A DNA stretch of 64,000 nt from an uncultured Bacteroidota bacterium (GTDB lineage: Bacteria; Bacteroidota; Bacteroidia; Flavobacteriales; Flavobacteriaceae): positions 1 to 64,000 of the forward strand of contig CACNIG010000006.1 of the NCBI GenBank assembly GCA_902620455.1, read 5' to 3'. Below, in pieces: positions 26,501 through 35,545 of this stretch. A model generated the notes under the pieces. The model did not search any database. It saw nothing but the letters and a program-made list of their open reading frames with translations, and had not been told where the DNA came from. Numbering within the stretch: the stretch's first letter is position 1; every line of letters begins with the position of its first letter. Position numbers and translations under genes: made by a program.

Positions 26501-28578
26501 AATATATTAAAAAATCAAAAAAAGCATTTCCTAATGCATTAGTTCTATTATTTATAATCTTTTTCGTCTGTGTTGGCTTCTTCCAAAAGGATATAATTAG
26601 TAGATCCATATTAACAATCAATCTGGGTAGTATCTATGTTGACTATTTAAATGAAAAAGCAGAGATCATTAACTATATAGAAAATAATAATATTGAGACA
26701 TTATCTTTATCGATGTCTCCAAACAATTATGTTAGACTACAAAAAGAAAGATCTAGTATGGTTAATAATTTTGTATTAACCGGTAAGCAGTGGTCTGGAG
26801 TTAATAATTATTTTAAGACCTCTGTTCTTGATAGAAATAATAATTCAATAAAAGCTGAAATAAAACTATTTGGTTTAAACCCAGATCACTTTAGAGATGT
26901 CAACGGGCATAGTTTTAGAATTAAGTTTGACGGAGGGAAAGGGTATGGTAACAAAAAAGTTAATTTTTTAAATCCTAGATCAAGAGATTTTATCACAGAC
27001 CCCTTATTAAATATAGTGTATTCAAAACTATATAACGGAATCGGAATTCAATATTTTCCGTACAGAATTATATTAAATAAAGCTGATTATGGAATTCTTT
27101 ATAGAGAGGATTTTTTTGATAAGTATTTGATAGAGGAAAATCAAAAAAGAGAAAGTGTGATTTTTGAGTTAGTAAATGACTCTATTAAGTTTAACTATAA
27201 AGGTGAAGATGATTCTTTAGAGAGTTTAGCTTTTGAGATTGAACAGTTATTTAAATATAATTATAGCGAATTCTTAAAAAGGATTGATATAAATAAAGTT
27301 AAAGGGGTAATGAAACTGGGCTTGTTGATAAATGACGAACATCCATTTAGTGATATAAATATGCATTGGTACTATAATCCAGTAACTGATTTAATTGAGC
27401 CTACTATCAGAGAAGGGTTTTTAAAAAGCATTGAGGAAATAAACCTTGATGCAATTGCTTCAAACAATAAAATAATAAATGATATTTATAACGAAGAAAT
27501 AAAGTTAGAAATATTATCTGAGCTTAAATCTGAAATTAATCTAATTGAAGATATAATAATTAAAGATCCGAAATATATTGAACTAAAAGAGGCTATGGTT
27601 GGATTTAAAGATATAATTGAAAAAAAAGAAGAAACTTTAATTTCTAATATTAATTATATCAAAAAATTAACATCAAGAGAGAATAGAAAAAATGAAGAAG
27701 AGGTTGAATATATATATTTTACAAATAATATTACATTATATAAAGATCTAACAATAAAAGAGAATCAAAAATTAGTTATCCTACCAGGAGTAGATCTAAA
27801 TCTTAATAATTCATATCTTAAAGTTCTAGGAGGATTTGAGGCTGTAGGAGAAAAAAATAGTAAAATTAAAATCTTTGGTTCTGGAAAATCTGGCTCCATT
27901 TTTTTCAACTCTAATAAAAAAATAAAAATTGATAATGTCCTTTTTTTTAATCTAACAAATGAAGTTTCTAAATTTAATCAGCCTTCATCAATAACATTTT
28001 ATGAGTGTGAATTAGTGGATATATCAAATTCTGAGTTTTCAAATAATCTTAGAGGGGATGACTTTTTAAATTTCTTTAGATCAAAAGGTGTATATATATC
28101 AAATTCTAGTTTCCATAATATTTTAAATGATGCAATTGACTCAGATTTTTCTAAATTAATCATAGAAAACTCTAAATTCTATGACATAGGTAACGATGCA
28201 GTTGATGGGTCTGGAAGTTATGTTAAAATTATCAATTCTTCGTTTAAAGATGTAAAGGACAAGGCTATTAGCGCAGGAGAGAATAGCACTTTTGAGATTA
28301 ACAATAATTTTTTTCAAAATAATGAAATAGCTTTGGTATCAAAAGATGCATCCAAACTTTATGTTGATAATGCAATACTGTCAAATAATGAACTTGATTT
28401 TACATCATTTATTAAGAAAAAGTTTTTTGGACCGAGTGAATCTTATTTTAGTAATACAAATATTAGTAATTATTTAATTGAGAATCTTTCAATTATAAAA
28501 GGTATTGATTCAATTAATTATTCAACAAACGTTGAAACTAAATTATATGGGAATATTTATGGAAGAGCATCAAATTAA
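26497..28578 (+). CDS. CotH-like protein fused to a right-handed beta-helix
   Basis: 693 residues. A signal anchor (ALVLLFIIFFVCVGFF) is followed by a CotH-like region at about 50-310: AEIKLFGLNPDHF, HSFRIKFDGGKGYGNKKVNF, GILYREDFFDKYLIEE and INDEHPFSDINMHWYYNPV. CotH proteins are atypical secreted protein kinases. The usual final WDxD-type metal motif reads EPTIREG, so catalysis may be lost. Residues about 400-640 form a parallel beta-helix with recurring ISNSSFHN, IENSKFYDIGNDAVDGSG and IINSSFKDV rungs, common in glycan-binding or lyase-like proteins. It probably acts outside the cytoplasmic membrane. Confidence 0.75.
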   Translation: MKYIKKSKKAFPNALVLLFIIFFVCVGFFQKDIISRSILTINLGSIYVDYLNEKAEIINYIENNNIETLSLSMSPNNYVRLQKERSSMVNNFVLTGKQWSGVNNYFKTSVLDRNNNSIKAEIKLFGLNPDHFRDVNGHSFRIKFDGGKGYGNKKVNFLNPRSRDFITDPLLNIVYSKLYNGIGIQYFPYRIILNKADYGILYREDFFDKYLIEENQKRESVIFELVNDSIKFNYKGEDDSLESLAFEIEQLFKYNYSEFLKRIDINKVKGVMKLGLLINDEHPFSDINMHWYYNPVTDLIEPTIREGFLKSIEEINLDAIASNNKIINDIYNEEIKLEILSELKSEINLIEDIIIKDPKYIELKEAMVGFKDIIEKKEETLISNINYIKKLTSRENRKNEEEVEYIYFTNNITLYKDLTIKENQKLVILPGVDLNLNNSYLKVLGGFEAVGEKNSKIKIFGSGKSGSIFFNSNKKIKIDNVLFFNLTNEVSKFNQPSSITFYECELVDISNSEFSNNLRGDDFLNFFRSKGVYISNSSFHNILNDAIDSDFSKLIIENSKFYDIGNDAVDGSGSYVKIINSSFKDVKDKAISAGENSTFEINNNFFQNNEIALVSKDASKLYVDNAILSNNELDFTSFIKKKFFGPSESYFSNTNISNYLIENLSIIKGIDSINYSTNVETKLYGNIYGRASN

Positions 28579-29233
28579 TAAATATAGATACGAGAGAAAA
28601 TATAAAATTCAAAATACTTATTTAAGTAAGTTTTTAAGTGATGTTTATTCTAAGGATTTTATTATTTTATTTCCAAAAAGAAGAGTTAATAATATATATT
28701 TAGATGATCATAATTTCTCTTCACTTCATCATAACTTCGACGGTTTGTCTAATAGAGAAAAATACAGAATTAGATGGTATGGAAAGCAATTTGAAGAATC
28801 CAATAAAAACTTTGAGATAAAAATAAAAAGTGAATTTCTTAACACAAAAGAAAATTTTGACTTGGGTTTGCTTAAACTAAATAGTTTCAAACATATAAAT
28901 GAGTTTTATTCAATGGTTAAAAGTGAACTAGCTAGTTCAAATAAAATAAATTTTATTACTAAGATATATAATAAGTTTCCAACATTGTTTAACTCATATG
29001 AAAGGATGTATTTTGAAAATAAACTAAAGCAAATTAGACTCACAATAGACAATAATTTAATTTATTACTCACCGTTAACTAATATAAATTACATTGAAAA
29101 ATATATTATTGTTGAATTAAAATATAATAATAAAATAGAACTTGACAATAATTTAAAAAATCTATCTTATACTAGATACTCAAAATATGTTAAAGGTACA
29201 TCTCAAACTTCTTTTTCTAGTATTATTTATTAA
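28559..29233 (+). CDS. VTC domain, polyphosphate polymerase-like protein
   Basis: 224 residues from ATG 28559 (ATG 28547 is also possible; a longer ATT-encoded start is unlikely), overlapping the CotH gene. The tunnel-type VTC fold shows its conserved basic and acidic residues: YRYERKY, REKYRIRWYG, FEIKIKSE, SYERMYFEN, IRLTIDNNL and VELKYNN. These correspond to the Lys/Arg ring and the metal-binding Glu of yeast Vtc4, so the active site seems complete. The family polymerises phosphate from ATP. No SPX or membrane domain is attached; the DUF4956 partner may supply the membrane part. Confidence 0.88.
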   Translation: MEEHQINKYRYERKYKIQNTYLSKFLSDVYSKDFIILFPKRRVNNIYLDDHNFSSLHHNFDGLSNREKYRIRWYGKQFEESNKNFEIKIKSEFLNTKENFDLGLLKLNSFKHINEFYSMVKSELASSNKINFITKIYNKFPTLFNSYERMYFENKLKQIRLTIDNNLIYYSPLTNINYIEKYIIVELKYNNKIELDNNLKNLSYTRYSKYVKGTSQTSFSSIIY

Positions 29234-30119
29234 TAATATTTTTTCTCAAGTTCAAAATGAAAAAATACTTTTTGTTGGACATGCCTTTGGGTCTCATTCT
29301 GATAATGACTCATCTTTAGACCCGATTTTATTGGAATTTACAAGCTCTGAGAAAAACTACAGTAAAATTATTCTTGGGGGTGATTTTATATATGATTGTA
29401 ATGACAAGATTGAGGTTGAAAATTTTAAAAGTTTTATAAATAATAATAATATAAATTTTGTTCTTGGTAACCATGAAAATTGTGAAGAAATTAAATCTAT
29501 TGCCAAATTAAATTTTGGGGGAATTAACTATTATGAGATTATAAATCAAAACCTATTAGTATATCTAAATACTACAATTGAATCTGAGGATCAATATATG
29601 GATACAATTTCATTTTTAGAGGGTATATTAGACGCATATAATTATAATAATTTATTAATATTTTCCCATCAAGTAATTTTCTCTAAATCAGACTGGTATT
29701 TGAGAACCAATTCAAGGACTCACTATGAATATGGAAATAGAGTTTTCAATTTTATTTACAAAAAGTTTTATGAGAAATCATTAATGGTTTATTTCTTTAC
29801 TGGTGATATTGGTGCATATAGCTATACACCCTACTCTTTTTATCATAAAGACAAAAACATGAATTATGTTGCATCTGGAATTGGAAATAAAGATCATTAT
29901 AAGGGAGTAAATATTAATATTAGTGATGAAGTTGATTTTAATTTTATCGATTTAAAAACTAGCTTGTCAGAACAAAAGGATACATATTCAAAAAAATGGA
30001 ATCAACTATATCAATTACCAAAACTTATATTACATAAGATAAAGAAAAACTACAAGTTTTTTTTAACATTATTTCTGCTTTTTATATCCTTATATTTGTA
30101 CAATAGAAAAAAAGTATAA
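29187..30119 (+). CDS. Exported, membrane-tethered metallophosphoesterase-like protein
   Basis: 310 residues. Signal peptide LKLLFLVLFINNIFSQ, C-terminal helix FFLTLFLLFISLYLY before a basic tail, so the domain is on the far side of the membrane. Calcineurin-like elements are ILGGDFIYD (GDxxxD-like), NFVLGNHENC (GNHE), LIFSHQVIF and VYFFTGDIGAY. The first DxH motif and the final GHxH are not intact (GHAFGSH and TGDIG), so metal binding may be altered. Start ATG 29187 overlaps the VTC gene by 47 bases, an unusually long overlap suggesting coupling. Phosphate ester hydrolysis related to the VTC product is plausible. Confidence 0.72.
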   Translation: MLKVHLKLLFLVLFINNIFSQVQNEKILFVGHAFGSHSDNDSSLDPILLEFTSSEKNYSKIILGGDFIYDCNDKIEVENFKSFINNNNINFVLGNHENCEEIKSIAKLNFGGINYYEIINQNLLVYLNTTIESEDQYMDTISFLEGILDAYNYNNLLIFSHQVIFSKSDWYLRTNSRTHYEYGNRVFNFIYKKFYEKSLMVYFFTGDIGAYSYTPYSFYHKDKNMNYVASGIGNKDHYKGVNINISDEVDFNFIDLKTSLSEQKDTYSKKWNQLYQLPKLILHKIKKNYKFFLTLFLLFISLYLYNRKKV

Positions 30120-31537
30120 TGAATTTTTTTAAAAAATACTATAAGCAATTTATTGGAATATCTGTTATAATTATATTTCTAAGTATTGCTACACCATACA
30201 TATCATATTCATTGAAAGATAAAATTCCTGAGACAATTTATTTAAGATTAAGCTGGCTAAAAAGCATAATTTTCAGACAGGACTTTGGTTTTTATAAATA
30301 TGAGATTAAGCTAGGAGACCAGTTTGAATATATTTCAAAATATATTAATGAAGAAAATTTTGAGTTTTCTGTTAGAGAAAGAAAGTTTAACGATAAAATT
30401 AAATATTATAAGTTAATGCCTATTTTCCCGGCTGTTGGATATGATGAAATTAATACAGCATACATAGATTTTCATGATGATAATTTAATCTACCTAACAA
30501 AGAATGGGATTGTTTTTAAAACCAATTTTCAAGATCAGAAAATTACTTTTTCCCCAATTAAATCTAATATTTATAATTTTTTAGAAAAAAGAATTGAAGA
30601 AAAAAATGCAAGTATAAATTATTTTAATCCATATACAATTTCTAAGTTTGGTATTAAAGATCTTCATATTGATAAAAATGAAATATACATATCATATGTC
30701 AAAAGGTTTAATAATAATGAGTATAACACTTCAATAATAAAAGGCGAAATAAAAGATTCAATAATTTTTAAAGAATTCTTCTCGCCAAATAACTTCATTT
30801 CAAGTAAAATAAGAGAGTTCTCACCAATTCAGGCTGGAGGTAAAATAAGAAATTATAAGAAAGATTCTATTATTCTATCTGTAGGTGAATTTAGAGACAG
30901 ATTAAAGTCTCAAGATCTATCTTCAGTTAATGGAAAAATCATAGCAATCAGCAAAAAAAATGCAGGTTACAGAATAGTCTCTCGTGGACATAGAAATCCT
31001 CTTGGTCTTGATTATAATAAGAATTATGATCAAATTATTTCTACAGATATGGGTCCATATGGTGGAGATGAGATTAATCTACAAAATAATACAAACAAAA
31101 CTGAAAATTTTGGATGGCCCATTTCTAACTATGGGGTTCATTATGCAATTGAAGCCTCGAAAAATGATTCTCACACACCGGACATAAAGAGAGTTCTTAA
31201 AGATGCTCCTTTATATAAGTCTCATAAAGATTATGGTTTTATTGAACCAATTAAATACTATGAATTAAATCCTGCTGTTGCTGAAGTGAGATTTATAAAG
31301 AATGAAAATAATCAAGTTGAATTTATCCTCTCAACACTTGGTCTAGACACTATTGAAAGACCACTTGCTAATCATTTAATTCACTATAAATATTACATTG
31401 ATAAAGAAAAAATAGAACTATTAAATAAGTATAATGTTGCTGAAAGAGTTAGAGATATTGCTTTCGATGAGAAAAAACGCAAATTATATTATGTGGGGGA
31501 GACTAGTGGTGTATTAGGAATTCTTAATTTAAATTAA
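30119..31537 (+). CDS. PQQ-dependent glucose/sorbosone dehydrogenase-like beta-propeller, membrane anchored
   Basis: 472 residues. N-terminal anchor FIGISVIIIFLSIATPYISY, then a six-bladed propeller of the GSDH/soluble glucose dehydrogenase family: IRNYKKDSIILSVGEFRDR, GHRNPLGLDYNKNYDQIIST, GGDEINLQNNTNKTENFGWP and VAERVRDIAFDEKKRKLYYV. The RGHRNPLGL loop and GGDEIN are hallmark PQQ and calcium-binding neighbourhoods, but no dehydrogenase activity can be inferred with certainty. Its ATG overlaps the upstream stop. Its role beside VTC/CotH is unknown. Confidence 0.82.
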   Translation: MNFFKKYYKQFIGISVIIIFLSIATPYISYSLKDKIPETIYLRLSWLKSIIFRQDFGFYKYEIKLGDQFEYISKYINEENFEFSVRERKFNDKIKYYKLMPIFPAVGYDEINTAYIDFHDDNLIYLTKNGIVFKTNFQDQKITFSPIKSNIYNFLEKRIEEKNASINYFNPYTISKFGIKDLHIDKNEIYISYVKRFNNNEYNTSIIKGEIKDSIIFKEFFSPNNFISSKIREFSPIQAGGKIRNYKKDSIILSVGEFRDRLKSQDLSSVNGKIIAISKKNAGYRIVSRGHRNPLGLDYNKNYDQIISTDMGPYGGDEINLQNNTNKTENFGWPISNYGVHYAIEASKNDSHTPDIKRVLKDAPLYKSHKDYGFIEPIKYYELNPAVAEVRFIKNENNQVEFILSTLGLDTIERPLANHLIHYKYYIDKEKIELLNKYNVAERVRDIAFDEKKRKLYYVGETSGVLGILNLN

Positions 31538-31544
31538 TAAATAA

Positions 31545-32399
31545 ATGATCAAGACTCTTGTTACTGGTGGCGCCGGATTTATCGGGTCTAATCTAATTAG
31601 TGAACTAAAAAAAAATAATTTTCAAATAACATCTTTGGATAATTACTCGACTGGTTCAAAATTAAATGAAATAGATGGTGTAAAATATATAAATGATGAT
31701 ATTTTAAATATTAAATCATTAGATATTGACGTAGAATTATGTTTTCATCTCGCAGCTCAATCTAGGGTCCAACCATCTTTTGAAAGACCTGAAGAAAGCC
31801 TTAAAGTTAACGTCGTAGGAACTTCAAGAATAATGGAGTGGGCAAAGAAAAATAAAATTAGAGTTATTTATGCTGGCTCTTCATCAAAACATCATGATCC
31901 TTCAGATTCACCGTATGCAATGTATAAGTTTCTTGGAGAAGAAGTTTGCAAGTTATATAAGAAATCTTACAATGTTAATGTTGATATAGCAAGATTTTAT
32001 AATGTTTATGGACCAGGAGAGAATACAGATGAAAAGTATGGTAATGTTATTGGAATATGGAAAACAAAGCTACTTAAGGGAGAATCAATACCAATTGTCG
32101 GTGATGGAGAACAAAAAAGAGATTTTATACATGTAAAAGATGTTGTTGATGGGTTAATAAAGATATCTCAAGCTGACATAAATCAAAGTGATGCTTGGGA
32201 ATTAGGGTCTGGTATAAATTATAGCATTAATCAACTTTATGAAATATTTAAAAGAAAATTTAATGTAGATTCAATTAGTATACCTGATCAACCTGGTAAT
32301 TACAGAGAAACACTCAGAAAAAATGATGATACTTTAAAATTATTAAATTGGCACCCAAAAGATAGACTGAAATCTCACATTGAAAATCTTAAATTATGA
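31545..32399 (+). CDS. NAD-dependent epimerase/dehydratase, UDP-sugar 4-epimerase-like
   Basis: 284 residues. GGAGFIGSNLI at the N-terminus, HLAAQSRVQPSFERPEESL, SSSKHHDPSDSPYAMYKFLG (Tyr-x3-Lys), ARFYNVYGPGEN, GDGEQKRDFIHVKDVVDGL and a short C-terminal domain. These match the UDP-GlcNAc/UDP-Glc 4-epimerase group. Seven bases separate it from the propeller gene and the next gene overlaps it by four bases, so it belongs to the VTC operon. Confidence 0.85.
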   Translation: MIKTLVTGGAGFIGSNLISELKKNNFQITSLDNYSTGSKLNEIDGVKYINDDILNIKSLDIDVELCFHLAAQSRVQPSFERPEESLKVNVVGTSRIMEWAKKNKIRVIYAGSSSKHHDPSDSPYAMYKFLGEEVCKLYKKSYNVNVDIARFYNVYGPGENTDEKYGNVIGIWKTKLLKGESIPIVGDGEQKRDFIHVKDVVDGLIKISQADINQSDAWELGSGINYSINQLYEIFKRKFNVDSISIPDQPGNYRETLRKNDDTLKLLNWHPKDRLKSHIENLKL

Positions 32400-33427
32400 A
32401 AAATGTTCTAATTACAGGTGGTGCCGGATTTATAGCTCACCATTTAATATTTTATTTGCTAAATAAAACTGACTGGAATATTATTTCAATAGATAGATTA
32501 GACTATAGTGGAAACTTAAATAGATTAGATAGAATACTAAAAGAGCTTAAACCAAATGTAAGATCAAGAGTTAAAGTAATTTACCATGATTTAAAATCTG
32601 CAATTAATCCATGGATAAAAAAAGATTTAGGGGATATAGATATTATCCTCCACTTAGCAGCTGGCTCTCATGTAGATAGAAGTATTGATTATCCTATGGA
32701 ATTTGTTTTAGATAATGTTGTAGGAACAGCAAATATATTAGATTATGCAAGATATATTAATGAAAAGAAGGGATTAGAGAGGTTTATATACTTTAGTACA
32801 GATGAAGTATTTGGTCCAGCACCTAAAGGAGTTGATTATACTGAAAATGATAGATATAACTCAACAAATCCATATAGCGCAACAAAAGCTGGAGGAGAAG
32901 AACTTGCAGTAGCTTACGAGAATACTTATAGACTTCCTGTCTATATTACACATACCATGAATGTTTTTGGTGAAAGACAACACCCTGAAAAATTTATACC
33001 GATGTGTATTAAAAAAATAAGAGATGGAGAGATTGTAACTATTCATTCAGATAAAACAAAACAAAATCCAGGTTCGCGACACTATATTCATGCTGAGGAT
33101 GTAGCTGAAGCTATACATTTCCTTCTAACAAAGAAAATTCACTATGAATCCGACTTTGGGGGAGCTAAATGCCCTAAGTTTAACATTGTCGGTTCAGAGG
33201 AGATTAATAACCTGGAACTTGCAAAAATAATTGCAGATTCTCAGGGAAAAGAATTAAAATATGAAATGGTAGATTTTCATTCCTCAAGACCTGGCCATGA
33301 TCTAAGGTATTCCCTATCAGGTGAGAAAATGAAAAAATTAGGATGGCAACCATCAATTAAGCTTACTGAAAGGATAAAACAAGTTGTTGAATGGTCTCTC
33401 AAAAACGATAATTGGATAGAACTATAA
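32396..33427 (+). CDS. NAD-dependent sugar-nucleotide dehydratase (RmlB-like)
   Basis: 343 residues. GGAGFIAHHLI NAD site, DRLDYSGNLNRL, HLAAGSHVDRSIDYPMEF and FSTDEVFGPAPKG, where the Thr-Asp-Glu triad matches dTDP-glucose 4,6-dehydratases, then YSATKAGGEELA (Tyr-x3-Lys) and MNVFGERQHPEKFIP. The C-terminal HSSRPGHDLRYSLSGEKMKKLGW also fits RmlB. The substrate could be dTDP-glucose or another NDP-hexose; no rmlA, rmlC or rmlD lies in the window. Last gene of the operon. Confidence 0.85.
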   Translation: MKNVLITGGAGFIAHHLIFYLLNKTDWNIISIDRLDYSGNLNRLDRILKELKPNVRSRVKVIYHDLKSAINPWIKKDLGDIDIILHLAAGSHVDRSIDYPMEFVLDNVVGTANILDYARYINEKKGLERFIYFSTDEVFGPAPKGVDYTENDRYNSTNPYSATKAGGEELAVAYENTYRLPVYITHTMNVFGERQHPEKFIPMCIKKIRDGEIVTIHSDKTKQNPGSRHYIHAEDVAEAIHFLLTKKIHYESDFGGAKCPKFNIVGSEEINNLELAKIIADSQGKELKYEMVDFHSSRPGHDLRYSLSGEKMKKLGWQPSIKLTERIKQVVEWSLKNDNWIEL

Positions 33428-33440
33428 ACCTAAATATCAC

Positions 33441-33470
33441 TTGTATATTATAATAAATAGTTTAATTTTG
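33441..33470 (+). promoter_or_regulatory. Promoter of rplU-rpmA
   Basis: TTG at 33441-33443, spacer of 19 bases, and TAATTTTG at 33463-33470, a full match to TAnnTTTG. The expected transcript would begin about 10 bases before the rplU ATG, leaving a very short leader. Confidence 0.68.
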
Positions 33471-33486
33471 CAATTCAAAAATAATA

Positions 33487-33912
33487 ATGTACGCAGTAGT
33501 CGAAATACAAGGCAGCCAATTTAAAGTTGAAAAAAATCAGAAACTTTTTGTAAACAGAATTGATGCAAAAGAAGGCTCAAAAGTTTCCTTTGATAATGTC
33601 TTGCTTGTTGATGATGGGAAAAAAGTACAGGTTGGTAAGCCAAATCTGTCAGGTACATCTGTTGAAGCAAAAGTAGTTGCTCACAAGAAGGATGATAAGG
33701 TGATTGTCTTTAAAAAGAAAAGGCGTAAAGGTTATAAAGTTAAAAATGGTCATAGACAAGCTATAACTGAAATTATAATTCAAGATATAAGTGAGAAAAA
33801 GGCTTCACCAAAAAAAGAAGTAGAAATTACAAAGAAGACAACAGCTGCAAAGAAGACAACAGCTGCAAAGAAGACAACAGCTGCAAAGAAGACAACAGCT
33901 GCAAAAAAATAA
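33487..33912 (+). CDS. rplU: 50S ribosomal protein L21 with Lys-rich repeat tail
   Basis: 141 residues. The first ~103 match L21: MYAVVEIQGSQFKVEKNQKL, VLLVDDGKKVQVGKP and VFKKKRRKGYKVKNGHRQ. Residues 104-141 form an extra basic tail with four TTAAKK units encoded by 18-base tandem repeats. L21 binds 23S rRNA in the large subunit. It is followed six bases later by rpmA, the usual pairing. Confidence 0.96.
   Translation: MYAVVEIQGSQFKVEKNQKLFVNRIDAKEGSKVSFDNVLLVDDGKKVQVGKPNLSGTSVEAKVVAHKKDDKVIVFKKKRRKGYKVKNGHRQAITEIIIQDISEKKASPKKEVEITKKTTAAKKTTAAKKTTAAKKTTAAKK
33831..33902 (+). repeat. Four tandem 18-base repeats inside the 3' end of rplU
   Basis: The unit AAAGAAGACAACAGCTGC is repeated four times without mismatch, encoding KKTTAA in frame. 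Exact DNA identity, beyond what protein sequence requires, indicates recent copying by slippage, so tail length may vary among strains. Confidence 0.95.
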
Positions 33913-33918
33913 TCAATT

Positions 33919-34179
33919 ATGGCACACAAAAAAGGAGTTGGTAGTTCAAAAAATGGTAGAGAATCAGAGTCGAAACGACTTGGGGTTAAGATATTCGGGG
34001 GACAATTTGCTCAAGCTGGTAATATAATTGTAAGGCAAAGAGGTACAGTTCATAACCCAGGAGAAAATGTTTACCTTGGAAAGGATCATACACTTCACGC
34101 TAAAATAGATGGTATTGTAACTTTCAAAAAGAAATCAAACAATAAATCTTTTGTTTCAGTAGAGCCAGTTAAGGCTTAA
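33919..34179 (+). CDS. rpmA: 50S ribosomal protein L27
   Basis: 86 residues beginning [20 protein letters not shown], the conserved N-terminus that reaches the peptidyl-transferase centre, without the cleaved leader found in Firmicutes. [20 protein letters not shown] follows. It ends convergent with ahcY, overlapping by four bases. Confidence 0.97.
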   Translation: MAHKKGVGSSKNGRESESKRLGVKIFGGQFAQAGNIIVRQRGTVHNPGENVYLGKDHTLHAKIDGIVTFKKKSNNKSFVSVEPVKA

Positions 34180-35498
34180 TATCTATAATATTCTGGTTTA
34201 TATGGTCCATTAACCTGAACACCAATATATTTAGCTTGATCTTCTGATAAGTCTTCAAGTTCGACACCAAGTTTATCCAAATGAAGTTTAGCTACCATTT
34301 CATCTAAGTTCTTAGGAAGCATGTATACTTTATTCTCGTAGTTTTTTGAGTTATGCCATAACTCAATTTGAGCAAGTACTTGATTTGTAAATGAGTTACT
34401 CATTACAAAACTTGGGTGGCCTGTAGCACATCCTAAATTCACTAGCCTACCCTCAGCTAATATTATTATTTCTTTTTCTTTATTAATTCTGTAAGAATCA
34501 ACTTGAGGTTTAATTGTTGTTTTCTGGCTTCCAAAGTTAGACTCAAGCCAATCTATATCTATTTCATTATCAAAATGCCCAATATTACATACTATCGTCT
34601 TATCCTTCATCATCATAAATGAACCTTGATTTACAATATCTTTATTACCAGTAGCTGTAACAACAATATCTGCTTTTGAAACTACATTTTCTAGTTTTTT
34701 AACCTCATACCCGTCCATTGATGCCTGAAGTGCACAAATTGGATCTATCTCAGTTACAGTGACAATTGAGCCAGCTCCTCTGAAGGATGCCGCTGTACCT
34801 TTACCTACATCTCCATATCCACAAACAACAACCCTTTTACCTGCAAGCATGATATCAGTTGCTCTTCTAACAGCATCAACAGCACTTTCTTTACATCCAT
34901 ACTTGTTATCAAATTTAGATTTTGTTACAGAATCATTTACATTTATAGCAGGCATAGGAAGTGTACCATTTTTCATCCTATCATATAATCTATGGACACC
35001 GGTAGTAGTTTCTTCTGAAAGACCTTTTATGCCTGAAACTAATTCTGGATAATCATCTAAAACCATATTTGTTAAGTCACCACCATCATCTAATATCATG
35101 TTAAGTGGTTTTTTTTCTTCTCCAAAAAATAATGTTTGTTCTATACACCAATTAAACTCTTTTTCATTCATTCCTTTCCATGCATATACTGGAATTCCTT
35201 TAGCTGCAACAGCAGCAGCAGCATGGTCTTGAGTTGAGAAAATATTACAGGAACTCCATGTTACTTCGGCTCCTAATTCAACAAGCGTCTCAATTAGAAC
35301 AGCAGTTTGAATTGTCATGTGAAGACATCCCGCGATTCTTGCATCTTTAAGTGGTTTATCTTTTTTGAATTTTTCTCTCAAAGCCATTAGACCAGGCATT
35401 TCAGCTTCAGCAAGTTTAATCTCTTTTCTACCCCATTCTGCGAGTGAAATATCTTTAACTTTATAAGCTATATATTTATTATCAGTCTTATTTTTCAT
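34176..35498 (-). CDS. ahcY: Adenosylhomocysteinase
   Basis: 440 residues. Substrate region [20 protein letters not shown], then [27 protein letters not shown], the NAD-binding [18 protein letters not shown] and C-terminal [20 protein letters not shown], ending PYKPEYYRY. It hydrolyses S-adenosylhomocysteine to adenosine and homocysteine, regenerating methionine and relieving methyltransferase inhibition. Upstream, TTG and TACTTTTA at fitting spacing may form its promoter, one base off consensus. Confidence 0.97.
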   Translation of the reverse strand: MKNKTDNKYIAYKVKDISLAEWGRKEIKLAEAEMPGLMALREKFKKDKPLKDARIAGCLHMTIQTAVLIETLVELGAEVTWSSCNIFSTQDHAAAAVAAKGIPVYAWKGMNEKEFNWCIEQTLFFGEEKKPLNMILDDGGDLTNMVLDDYPELVSGIKGLSEETTTGVHRLYDRMKNGTLPMPAINVNDSVTKSKFDNKYGCKESAVDAVRRATDIMLAGKRVVVCGYGDVGKGTAASFRGAGSIVTVTEIDPICALQASMDGYEVKKLENVVSKADIVVTATGNKDIVNQGSFMMMKDKTIVCNIGHFDNEIDIDWLESNFGSQKTTIKPQVDSYRINKEKEIIILAEGRLVNLGCATGHPSFVMSNSFTNQVLAQIELWHNSKNYENKVYMLPKNLDEMVAKLHLDKLGVELEDLSEDQAKYIGVQVNGPYKPEYYRY

Positions 35499-35545
35499 GT
35501 GTATATTTATAGTGTAAAAGTAAGCTTATTAATCAATTTAATCAA

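Noticed and set aside
33831-33902. Regular repeats that could suggest a CRISPR or other repeat array
   Set aside because: Units are contiguous with no spacers and encode an in-frame protein tail.
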